Assembly (NCBI GenBank): GCA_016218815.1
Contig: JACRCX010000101.1
Span: forward strand, 1 to 48,242
Reading direction: 5' to 3'
DNA length: 48,242 bases
From: Deltaproteobacteria bacterium
GTDB taxonomy: Bacteria > Myxococcota_A > Polyangia > DRWM01 > JAAZOP01
Made by a program: the position numbers and the translations under genes. Below are positions 1 through 7,295 of this stretch, in pieces. The notes beneath the pieces were generated by a model. That model saw nothing but the letters and a program-made list of their open reading frames with translations. It ran no database searches and was not told where the DNA came from. Each line of letters begins with the position of its first letter. Positions within the stretch are counted from its first letter, which is position 1.

Positions 1-119
1 CGAGGGCATGGCCGCCCTCTACGCCGCCGCCCGAACCAGACGAAGAACTCGGCGGCGACGGCCTCTCGGCCGACGTCACCCGCCTCGCAGGTGGTCAACT
101 TCTGGCAAGCAGACCTGGG

Positions 120-443
120 TCAAATCTCGCGAGCGCCAGGGCCGTCGTCGTCTTGGAAGCCATCCGCGTCTTCCGGCTCGGAGAAGCACTCGTCGCTGAC
201 GTCGAGAACCGTGTCCCCGTCAGGGTCGTTCGCCGGGCACCCGTCCGGCGCCTTCGGCCCGCTCCACGGATCTTCGGCTGAGAGCGGGCAGCCGTCGATA
301 TCGTCGGCAATCCCATCCTGATCACGGTCGGGCGGCGAAGGGACGAACGGCACGGGGGCCTTGCCTCCGCACGACGGGGAACAGAGCACGACCGCGAGGA
401 GTACCCGACAGCGAATCCGAGCCGGCGACGCTCGTGTGATCAT
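120..443 (-). CDS. Short lipoprotein with thrombospondin type 3-like calcium-binding repeats
   Basis: A 107-residue protein with a basic start, a hydrophobic stretch and the lipobox-like SPSC at about residue 25, so it is probably an exported lipoprotein. After a Pro-rich linker come Asp-rich repeats: DRDQDGIADDIDGCPLSAED, then DPDGDTVLDVSDECFSEPEDADGFQDDDG. These match TSP3 calcium-binding repeats. In delta-proteobacteria such repeats usually precede an OmpA peptidoglycan-binding domain, but here the frame stops soon after the second repeat (tail PGAREI) and no OmpA domain follows in the 119 bases downstream. Its ATG overlaps the stop of the upstream minus-strand lipoprotein gene by 4 nt (440-443), so the two are probably co-translated. 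It could be a naturally short protein or a truncated OmpA-type gene. Confidence 0.7.
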   Translation of the reverse strand: MITRASPARIRCRVLLAVVLCSPSCGGKAPVPFVPSPPDRDQDGIADDIDGCPLSAEDPWSGPKAPDGCPANDPDGDTVLDVSDECFSEPEDADGFQDDDGPGAREI

Positions 444-1882
444 GTACCGCACTGCGGGAAGAACAGGAACTTCGACCAGAGGACCGGCTCGCCGTCCGCG
501 GCGTCCCAGACGTCGGACTCCGGCACGTAGAGCAGCTCGCGGCGCTCCACGAGGTAGACGCACGGGCGACATCCCGCCTCTGGCGGATCCGCCGAGCCGC
601 ACCCGGGAGCACCTGCCGGTCCGTACCCGTGGGCCATGTCGATGTCTTCCACGGTCGCCACCGGATGTCCGACCGGCCATCCCCGCTCGTCCAACCCGCA
701 GCTCGGCAGGTGGTACGCCCAGCGAATCGTCAGGTCGGTCGTGCCGCTTCCGTCGGCGTCCTGGAACGCATGCAGACTCGCAATCTCGGGGACGTAGCAG
801 CCGCACAACTGTCCGAGGCGAACCATGACCTGGCGGAGGAACGTCTCCAGGTCGAAGACCACCAGGCTGGTCGTGACATCGTTGCCGCAGGGGCTGTAGG
901 AGGCGGTCGTTTCTCCAAAGGTGATCGCAGCCTCGGCCGAACGGTCCTGGTCCAGGTCGTCGATCTCGATGGACCGCACGACGTAGTGGGGATAGGTGTC
1001 GGCATAGAACGTCCGCCCGATCTCCACCTCCGCGTCGAGGGTCGGGGTGCCGTCCTTCGGCACCGAGACGCGCGCCGCGTGCAGCGGCAACAGGGCGGAC
1101 CCCGGGGTGGTCTCGTCCGTGCACGCGTCCCTGCGATTGTCGAACTCCATCGGGTCGTCGGAGCGGGGGTGTGCCTCCCACTCCTGCACGCACCGCTCGA
1201 TGGCGCTTTCGATCCGCCGCTCGGCCTCCTCCAGATCGCCGGCGGCCTCGTGACGCGCCCGCCATTCGGCGTGCTCGGACCAGCCGAAAACAGCGACGAC
1301 CACCCGATCGCCGTGGGCATTGTCGGCGGACGTCCAGCCGACGAGGTCGACCGGCGTGAGCCGCTCTCCCTGCAGCACGTCCTCCAGCCGACCGCCGGAG
1401 GGCAGCGCCTCGACCGTCGCGAGCGAGCGGCCCTCCTCCCTGGCGCGACGTTGGGCGGCGGCATCGTCGTGCGGTGTCCATCGTGCGACCTCGCGGAGGC
1501 CTTGCGACGAGACGGGGAACGCCCCCGCGACGACCTCGCCGGGACCCCCGCCCGCGCCCTCGTCCGGTGGAGACGTCGCCTCGACCGTCAACAGACCCGC
1601 CTCACCGACCTCGAGCGGCGGCTCCGCGGCGTCCGTGTCTCGAACAGCCGCTGCGCCGGCGGTCTCGTCGGCCGGCTCGACGACGTCCGGAGAAGCGGGC
1701 CCGTCCGAATGCGCAGCAGTATCCTGGAGAGACTCGGCCTCGGCGTCGCGAGGGGCGTCCGGCGAGGGGCGCACATGTCGCCGGCCCTCCGGCCGGCAGC
1801 CGCAAGCCAGGAGCACCGCCAGCAGGTGGATGGCTGCCCGCAGGATGGCGTCTCGCCGTACGGCTATCTTCCGCCCCGACAT
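440..1882 (-). CDS. Predicted lipoprotein with FG-GAP-like Asp-rich region, function unknown
   Basis: About 480 residues. The N-terminus has two arginines, a hydrophobic core (HLLAVLLACGC) and a lipobox Cys, followed by about 100 residues of Ala/Asp/Pro/Glu-rich linker. The middle contains a charged helical segment (EWRARHEAAGDLEEAERR). The C-terminal half contains Asp-rich strands, DLDQDRSAEAAITF and DADGSGTTDLTIRW, like FG-GAP/VCBS calcium-binding repeats, and many cysteines (LCGCY, GCRPC, FPQCGT). The ATG at 1882 is chosen; a TTG at 1912 in the same frame gives 10 more residues, and neither has a clear Shine-Dalgarno. It is divergent from the lipoprotein gene at 2049 and runs into the TSP3 gene by a 4-nt overlap. 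No enzymatic motif seen. Confidence 0.75.
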   Translation of the reverse strand: MSGRKIAVRRDAILRAAIHLLAVLLACGCRPEGRRHVRPSPDAPRDAEAESLQDTAAHSDGPASPDVVEPADETAGAAAVRDTDAAEPPLEVGEAGLLTVEATSPPDEGAGGGPGEVVAGAFPVSSQGLREVARWTPHDDAAAQRRAREEGRSLATVEALPSGGRLEDVLQGERLTPVDLVGWTSADNAHGDRVVVAVFGWSEHAEWRARHEAAGDLEEAERRIESAIERCVQEWEAHPRSDDPMEFDNRRDACTDETTPGSALLPLHAARVSVPKDGTPTLDAEVEIGRTFYADTYPHYVVRSIEIDDLDQDRSAEAAITFGETTASYSPCGNDVTTSLVVFDLETFLRQVMVRLGQLCGCYVPEIASLHAFQDADGSGTTDLTIRWAYHLPSCGLDERGWPVGHPVATVEDIDMAHGYGPAGAPGCGSADPPEAGCRPCVYLVERRELLYVPESDVWDAADGEPVLWSKFLFFPQCGT

Positions 1883-2036
1883 CCGCACCGCAGTGAACCA
1901 CGGCGACGACAACCCTGCAAACCGGCGGCGGAGGGCTCGGAGCGGAAGGGTGAAGCAAGTCGCGTGTTGCGGCGGTCCACGAGCGCAAGGCCTCGGACTG
2001 CGCTTCCCTGACCGAGCCCCGCGGGCGTCCGTCCGC

Positions 2037-2048
2037 TATACTCGGCAA
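2037..2048 (+). promoter_or_regulatory. -10 box TATACT six bases before the ATG (leaderless promoter candidate)
   Basis: TATACT occupies 2037-2042 and the ATG of the next gene is at 2049. Transcription starting 6-7 nt after a -10 box would begin at or next to the ATG, and there is no Shine-Dalgarno in the six-base gap. No convincing -35 box is present. The same spacing recurs at 3942, 25416 and 38432. Confidence 0.5.
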
Positions 2049-3095
2049 ATGAACCGGACGTCTCAGATCACCGGTGCCGCCTGTCCTCTCCTCGCCCTGC
2101 TGATCCTCGTCCGCTGCGGCAGCACGCGTCCCACCGCGGCCGGGCCGGTCGCCCCGGCGCCCGACGGAGGGTCGGAGGCGGTGGCGGACTCCGGCGAGGC
2201 GTCACCTCCCGAAACTCCCGCCGAGGTGCGTGCGCCCGTCTTGCCGCCGTACGACGCGCTGCTCCAGCCCTGGCACGAGTGGGATCCGAGCTGGCCGGAG
2301 AGGGCGGAGGTCGTGGTCGTCGGCAAGTACAAACAGGGCGACTACCCCTGCATCTTCTTCCCCGACCGCAGCTCCGTGATGCCGTTGCGGCGCACGATCG
2401 TCATCGAGCAGGTGCTCCTGGGCACTGTCCGGCGCGGCGACTTCGACTTCTCGGGAGGCGTCGAGCCGGCCGAGGGCTTCCCGCTCGAGTACCACGACGG
2501 GCGAAGGTACCTGGCCTTCCTGGCTCCGGAGGAGGGCTCGGCGGCACTGCTGCAGGACCCCGACGCACGGTTCAACGTCGAGACGGATCTCGAGCCGCGC
2601 GAGTTGGTCGCAATCATCGACCTGGACCAAAGCGAGGAGGAAGCTCGCGAGCAGCACGAAACGGTCGCGCGCTGGCGGGAGCTGGAGGCATTCACGTTCA
2701 CGCCCGAGGGCTGGCGCGCGATGCGCGAGTCGCCGACCGCGGATCTCCGGCAGGCGGAGGCGTTCTTCCACGTGCTTCTCCGGTCCGTCGTGAAGGACGG
2801 GGACCGCCGCGAAGTCCTGCGCGGGGCGCTCGGCCCGCCCGACGACGAGCGAATCGAAGACGACGGCGTGGTCGAGATCTACCAGCTCCACCTCGCCGCC
2901 CGACGCACGCCGTCGGAGGGGATGGTCACGGCGCGGCTCGAGATCACGTACGCCGCGGACGGAGCGCGGTTGAAGTACGGCGAGCGCTACGAGATCTACG
3001 AGAACGGCCGATTCCGCGACCTGACCTACGAGGAGCTGCACGCGCGGCACCTGACCACCCGCAGCAGCGACTGGCGACGGACGTTCCCCTGGTAG
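2049..3095 (+). CDS. Predicted lipoprotein, function unknown
   Basis: 348 residues. Signal peptide MNRTSQITGAACPLLALLILVRC ends at a Cys with an unusual Arg at -1, so lipidation is plausible rather than certain. A Pro/Ala/Glu linker follows, then a soluble domain. It includes a beta-rich stretch around VVVVGKYKQGDYPCIFFPDR and TIVIEQVLLGTVRRGDFDF, a charged helical region (DLDQSEEEAREQHETVARWRELE) and a C-terminal segment LEITYAADGARLKYGERYEI resembling a strand-rich repeat. No catalytic motif recognised. The start is fixed by the TATACT box just upstream. It heads a run of co-directional lipoprotein genes but is separated from the next by about 140 bases. Confidence 0.8.
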   Translation: MNRTSQITGAACPLLALLILVRCGSTRPTAAGPVAPAPDGGSEAVADSGEASPPETPAEVRAPVLPPYDALLQPWHEWDPSWPERAEVVVVGKYKQGDYPCIFFPDRSSVMPLRRTIVIEQVLLGTVRRGDFDFSGGVEPAEGFPLEYHDGRRYLAFLAPEEGSAALLQDPDARFNVETDLEPRELVAIIDLDQSEEEAREQHETVARWRELEAFTFTPEGWRAMRESPTADLRQAEAFFHVLLRSVVKDGDRREVLRGALGPPDDERIEDDGVVEIYQLHLAARRTPSEGMVTARLEITYAADGARLKYGERYEIYENGRFRDLTYEELHARHLTTRSSDWRRTFPW

Positions 3096-3234
3096 ACGGC
3101 GGGCGTCTGCTGCTCATCGGCGAGCACCCCCAGCGCGCCGGCATTCCGCCGGGTCGGGAACGCAGGATGGAATCTGGTGTCTCCGAGCGGCTCACCCGGC
3201 AGACGTGGAATCGCAGGCTCGGGGATGGGAGGTG

Positions 3235-3906
3235 ATGGCGGTGAAACGCGCGGCACTCGGGGCTCGATCGGCGGTGCACCTCCTGATGGCGGTGCTGGCT
3301 GCAGGCCTGACATCATCGTGCGGCAACGTTGCTGGAACGACTCGAGTCGCCATGCCGGTCGCGGCGTCCGAGAGTGGCGGTCCGGTGCTCTGCACTCGCG
3401 ACGCCGGACCGGCGTCCTGCGAAGCGTCGGCGACCCGCGCCGTCGCCGGGCTCGTCATCGAGACGACCGCCCGGGCTCTGCCGGTCTCCGCCGGCTGGCG
3501 CGTCGACCTGCAGGTGACTCTCGTCGCAGCGGACGGCGCGGCGCACGTCGTCGAGGACGAGCCGATCCGGTGCAGCGGTTCGGCAACGTGGATCGGCGAG
3601 GGACTCGGACACGGCCGCGGCTGTGGAATCGGCTCGGCGCACTGGCCCATCGCCGTGGTCGAGGTTCTTCCGGGTCGGCCGCTGGTGCTTCCGGGCCCCG
3701 CGGAGGACGACTGCTGTGGTCAGGCGTTCGCCCCCGGATGGGAAGCGGAGTTGACCGTGACGATCCCCCGGGTCGGGACCCAGAGGGATGCGCTCGTCGA
3801 CCCGGGCCCGGTTGCCGTCGTGCGCATCCGGGTGGCGGAAGACGGCTCGGCCGACCTGTCCGTGGCGCCGCCGGAAGGAGATCCGGTCCCGGGAGGTTCC
3901 CCTTGA
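3235..3906 (+). CDS. Predicted lipoprotein, function unknown
   Basis: About 223 residues. Signal peptide with hydrophobic core VHLLMAVLAAGLTSSC, then a domain with paired cysteines (VLCTRDAGPASC, DDCCG) and alternating hydrophobic strands (WRVDLQVTLVAADG, EAELTVTIPRVG, VAVVRIRVAEDGSADLSV), suggesting an all-beta secreted domain. A GGGAGG Shine-Dalgarno ends only a few bases before the ATG at 3235, so the in-frame GTG at 3241 is an equally likely start. It lies 47 nt before the next lipoprotein gene on the same strand. I do not recognise the family. Confidence 0.7.
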   Translation: MAVKRAALGARSAVHLLMAVLAAGLTSSCGNVAGTTRVAMPVAASESGGPVLCTRDAGPASCEASATRAVAGLVIETTARALPVSAGWRVDLQVTLVAADGAAHVVEDEPIRCSGSATWIGEGLGHGRGCGIGSAHWPIAVVEVLPGRPLVLPGPAEDDCCGQAFAPGWEAELTVTIPRVGTQRDALVDPGPVAVVRIRVAEDGSADLSVAPPEGDPVPGGSP

Positions 3907-3941
3907 CCTTGCGCGTGCGAACGTCCTCGTCGCCACCGTGG

Positions 3942-3953
3942 TATCCTCGGGTC
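3942..3953 (+). promoter_or_regulatory. -10 box TATCCT six bases before a GTG (leaderless promoter candidate)
   Basis: TATCCT at 3942-3947 is followed by exactly six bases and then GTG at 3954, in frame with the lipoprotein. The geometry matches that at 2037. A TTGACC at 3903-3908 is 33 bases away and too far to be its -35 element. Confidence 0.45.
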
Positions 3954-4943
3954 GTGCTCGAACGGGGAGGCCGCGTGCCGGAAGCGATGGCCGTGTCGGG
4001 CCGGATGGCCGTGCTGGCGGTCGCCGCCGCCTTGATGGCGAGCGGCTGCGGAACTCGGGCGAGCCCGCAGTCGGGAGCGGGTCTCGACGCCCCAGCCGTG
4101 GAAGGCGGCGTCGAGGCCGCGGCCCCGACGGTGCCTCGATCCGGAGCCGCCGCCGAGCCGGCGGAACCCCTTCCGGTGCACTGGCCGCTCTCCTGGGAGG
4201 CGGTCCGGGCGCTGCCGTCGTGCGGAACGAACGCGCCGGTGCGGATCCATCGGCCGATGTATCCGGTGCCGCTCGACCTCTCGCTGTCCGCGGACGTGCC
4301 GCGGGCGGCCGCGCACTACGCCGCCTTCATCGGGATCAATCCGACGTGGAGCGAGCGCTGGCCATGGACGAGGCTGGACCTCGCGCCAGACGGTTCGGCG
4401 GTGCGTGGAGTGATTGACTGCGTCGTCCACTGCGCCGGAACGTACAACCCGCTGGGCGAGAACCTCTACTACGTCGCTGCCGGATTCGACCCCGCCGGTG
4501 AGCCGATCTGCGCGTGGACGAACGGCGGCGTACCCTTCCGGATCGAGCTTCACAACCTCGCCGAGCCGGTCGAAGCGGTCGTCACGCGAGGTTCTCCGGG
4601 TCCGTGTGACCCGGTCAATGCGCGCGGGGCTCTCGTCGAGGCTCCCGCCGATCGGGACGATGGGATCTTGGTTCGCGGCGTCGTGCGGTGCACCGAGTGC
4701 GAGTCGCCGTACGTCCGCGTGCGGGTCTTGAGGGCGTCCGACGGCAACACCCTGTACCGGGTGGATGCGGTCGTCGACCGGGAGTTCACCGCGCGCGTCG
4801 AGCCCGGAGCCGCATTGAGCTTCGAGGCGACCGAGGTCCTCGGGACGCGCACGGGCCGGGTCGATGGCGTCGTCGTCCGGGAGGGAATGGACCCGATCGA
4901 GATCCGGATCGCAAGGGACCGGGACGATTCGGAGCCGAAGTAG
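3954..4943 (+). CDS. Predicted lipoprotein with carboxypeptidase-regulatory-like C-terminus, function unknown
   Basis: About 329 residues from the GTG at 3954; ATG codons at 3987 and 4005 also keep the signal peptide. The hydrophobic core MAVLAVAAALMASGC ends in a good lipobox, followed by an Ala/Pro/Glu linker. The body has Cys pairs (IDCVVHCAG, VVRCTECESPYVRVRVL). The last 80 residues (VRVRVLRASDGNTLYRVDAV then GRVDGVVVREGMDPIEIRIA) read like an Ig-like/carboxypeptidase-regulatory beta domain. It sits 34 nt upstream of the large propeller-type lipoprotein gene, probably in one transcript. Function unknown. Confidence 0.75.
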   Translation: MLERGGRVPEAMAVSGRMAVLAVAAALMASGCGTRASPQSGAGLDAPAVEGGVEAAAPTVPRSGAAAEPAEPLPVHWPLSWEAVRALPSCGTNAPVRIHRPMYPVPLDLSLSADVPRAAAHYAAFIGINPTWSERWPWTRLDLAPDGSAVRGVIDCVVHCAGTYNPLGENLYYVAAGFDPAGEPICAWTNGGVPFRIELHNLAEPVEAVVTRGSPGPCDPVNARGALVEAPADRDDGILVRGVVRCTECESPYVRVRVLRASDGNTLYRVDAVVDREFTARVEPGAALSFEATEVLGTRTGRVDGVVVREGMDPIEIRIARDRDDSEPK

Positions 4944-4977
4944 GCAGCGGGCACTGCCGCCACTGAGGAGCGGACGG

Positions 4978-7290
4978 ATGCATACCGCGAGCAACACGAT
5001 CGGATGGTTCGTCGCGTGCGCTGCGGTCATGGCGGGCGGTGCGTTGTCGTGCCGTTCGGCCGTTCGGCCGTCGTCCCGCCCCGCCGACGCCTCTGTCGAG
5101 TCGGCTGCGGCACTGGTGGGTGGGGCCGACCCGATCCCTGACGTGGCTGCCTTCCCCGGACGCGCCATCGCCTATTCGCCATCGCCGTGGCTGGAGGGCA
5201 GCGTGTCCCGTCTCCGCAGCGGTCTCGTCGAGGCGCCGCAGCACGACGGATCCTTCGGCAAGACCCGCTTCGAGTTGGAGGCAACCGACGGATCGGATCG
5301 CCCGCCCTGGCGGCGCGACCTCGAGGGACAGTGGACCGTGCTGGGCTACTCGCCGGTGCGCCACGCCTACGTCCTCGGCGGCCAGTTCGAGAAGGGCGCA
5401 TGGCTGCCGCTCGACGATCTGCGATACCTCAAGGAGCGGACAGGGTCCCTCCTCCCGTCACGGCTCAGCGGCCGCGAGTGGATCGCACTTGCAGCGATCC
5501 CGAGCCCGACATTGCGCTACGTTGCCCTGATCGCCCGCGTCGACGGGCAGCCCCAGTTCCGCCTCCACGTGCTCGACCTCGAAAAGGACGAGATCGCCGA
5601 GGTGGGCCCGGCACCCGCCCCGCCGCCGACCGATTTCAAGTGCGACCCGCCGCCACAACCGCACCAGTGGGGCGACGAGGTCGACGGATTGGTCGAGATG
5701 GATGCCGGTATCATCGTCTTTTCGGCCGACGAGCGGCGGCTGACGGCTTCGTACGGCGACGACACCTGCGCCGCCCGCTCCGCGCAGCGCACGACCCGGG
5801 AGTGGAACCTGGAGTGCGACATCCCGTGGTCGGCTTCGGCGAGCGTCGCCGCGGACGCGGCAGAGGCCGTCGTCGCGAGCGACCTTCCCGGGCCAATCGA
5901 GGAGATCGCCACCCTCCCCGAGTGGAACCAAGGTTCGCGGGTTCGCAGCGCCGACGTCTGGACGAGCTTCGCAGGGCTGGATCGTGTTCTCGTGGTTTGG
6001 ACGAGTCCGATCACGGCGGTGCCGGACGAGACGGCCGAACCGTCCGGGAAACGGCTTGCGTCCGGGCGGATCGAGGCCCGATGGCTCGACGGAGCGGCCC
6101 ATCCGCTCGAGGCGGCGCAAACGCTCGTGGAGCGCAACGGTCTGGGGCTGACCTGGGCCGGCTTCGCCACCGAGCCGGAGGGCGGCTTCGTCGTGTCGTG
6201 GAGCGACGCCGACTGGCAGGACATCCGGCCCACGTCGCCGATGACGCTCACGGCGCTGTTCCAGCGATTCGGCCCGGACCTCGCGCCTCGCGGGCCGATC
6301 GTCCAGGCCGACGCGGAGCCGTTCGGCAGCGTTCCCCTCAACATCTGGCCTCTCGACGGCCGGGCGGTCGCGGTGGCGGCCGAGGGAAAGACGCTCATCG
6401 TCTGGCAGCGCCGTCTCGGGTACTCCGACTCGCAGCTCGTGGCGCGCGCGTTCGACGGCGCCGGCGCGCCGCTGGTCGATGCCGAGGCCGTGACGGGGCC
6501 CGACGCTGCGCGCGAAGGCCGCCAGGAGGACTGCGAGCTGGTCCGCGGTCCGGACGGCGGTTTCGTCGGCTGGGTCGATGCGCCCTGGACCGGATACGAA
6601 GGGAACATCCGGGCTCGCCGCTTCGATGCGGGCCTTGAGTTCCGTGGCGACGCGATCGAGATCGCGGACGTCGGTCGCAGCGTGCGCATGGCGTCTCGCC
6701 CGGACGGCTCGTGGGTTGCACTCTGGATCGCTTCGACCGACCGCGGCGACCGGCTGTTCGCGGAGCATCTCTTCGTGCGGTCGTTCGGTCCGGACGGGCA
6801 GCCGCGCGGCGAGGCCGTGCGGATCTCCGGCCAGTCGTTCCGGGATGTCGTCGCCCCGATCCTGCCCGAGTCCGCGGACGTTCCGCTGCACTTCCTCCAG
6901 ATCGACATCGCGGCGGAGCCCGACGGCGGTTTCGTCGCGGCCTGGACCCCACGCGTGCTGGGGAAGGGCGGTCCGAGAGACCGCGGCGTCTGGTATCCGG
7001 GTGTCTTTGCGCAGCGGTTCGCCGATGACGGCACGCCGATCGGCTCGCCCGTCGTCGTGGACTCGAGTCGCCGCGAGTGGACGGGCCACGGCGGCGAGTT
7101 GGCGGCCATCCGGGCGGCCGTTGGCCCGGACGGCCGTATCCTGATCGTGTGGGCCGACGTCGACGAGGATCACACGGACACGCTACGGATCCGGGCCCGG
7201 ATGCTGCCGGCGGACCTGACGGGGGGGCCGCCTGCGGCGGAAGCTGCTCCGTCCGCCGCCGGTGCCGGCGGAGCAGAGGCGACGCCATGA
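4978..7290 (+). CDS. Large lipoprotein with repeated DGGFV-W propeller-like motifs
   Basis: 770 residues. Signal peptide VACAAVMAGGALSC with a lipobox, then an Ala/Ser-rich linker. From mid-protein to the end there are at least five diverged copies of a motif of the form DGGFVxxW...AxRFD..GxP: DGGFVGWVDAPWTGYEGNIR, DGSWVALWIAS, DGGFVAAWTPRVL with FAQRFADDGTPIGSP, and DGRILIVWADVDEDH. Such repeats are common in secreted myxobacterial proteins and probably form a beta-propeller. A GAGGAG Shine-Dalgarno at 4965-4970 supports ATG 4978. The stop overlaps the next ATG by 4 nt, giving translational coupling. Ligand or partner unknown; several proteins in this island are likewise propellers. Confidence 0.85.
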   Translation: MHTASNTIGWFVACAAVMAGGALSCRSAVRPSSRPADASVESAAALVGGADPIPDVAAFPGRAIAYSPSPWLEGSVSRLRSGLVEAPQHDGSFGKTRFELEATDGSDRPPWRRDLEGQWTVLGYSPVRHAYVLGGQFEKGAWLPLDDLRYLKERTGSLLPSRLSGREWIALAAIPSPTLRYVALIARVDGQPQFRLHVLDLEKDEIAEVGPAPAPPPTDFKCDPPPQPHQWGDEVDGLVEMDAGIIVFSADERRLTASYGDDTCAARSAQRTTREWNLECDIPWSASASVAADAAEAVVASDLPGPIEEIATLPEWNQGSRVRSADVWTSFAGLDRVLVVWTSPITAVPDETAEPSGKRLASGRIEARWLDGAAHPLEAAQTLVERNGLGLTWAGFATEPEGGFVVSWSDADWQDIRPTSPMTLTALFQRFGPDLAPRGPIVQADAEPFGSVPLNIWPLDGRAVAVAAEGKTLIVWQRRLGYSDSQLVARAFDGAGAPLVDAEAVTGPDAAREGRQEDCELVRGPDGGFVGWVDAPWTGYEGNIRARRFDAGLEFRGDAIEIADVGRSVRMASRPDGSWVALWIASTDRGDRLFAEHLFVRSFGPDGQPRGEAVRISGQSFRDVVAPILPESADVPLHFLQIDIAAEPDGGFVAAWTPRVLGKGGPRDRGVWYPGVFAQRFADDGTPIGSPVVVDSSRREWTGHGGELAAIRAAVGPDGRILIVWADVDEDHTDTLRIRARMLPADLTGGPPAAEAAPSAAGAGGAEATP

Positions 7291-7295
7291 ACCGG
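7258..7295 (+). repeat. Gene-junction repeat, copy 1
   Basis: This 38-base stretch spans the stop of the 770-residue gene and the start of the next one. It matches 9618-9655 at 35 of 38 positions by hand count. Both copies encode the same C-terminal GAEATP of the upstream gene and the MNR start of the downstream gene, in two different frames. Confidence 0.75.

Noticed and set aside
3903..3947. TTGACC at 3903 paired with TATCCT at 3942 as a sigma-70 promoter
   Set aside because: The gap is 33 bases, far from the 16-18 needed.
5458..7173. Minus-strand open frame of 571 codons opposite the DGGFV-repeat lipoprotein
   Set aside because: Low-complexity Arg/Ala/Asp content and no start signal; the plus-strand frame has repeats and a signal peptide.
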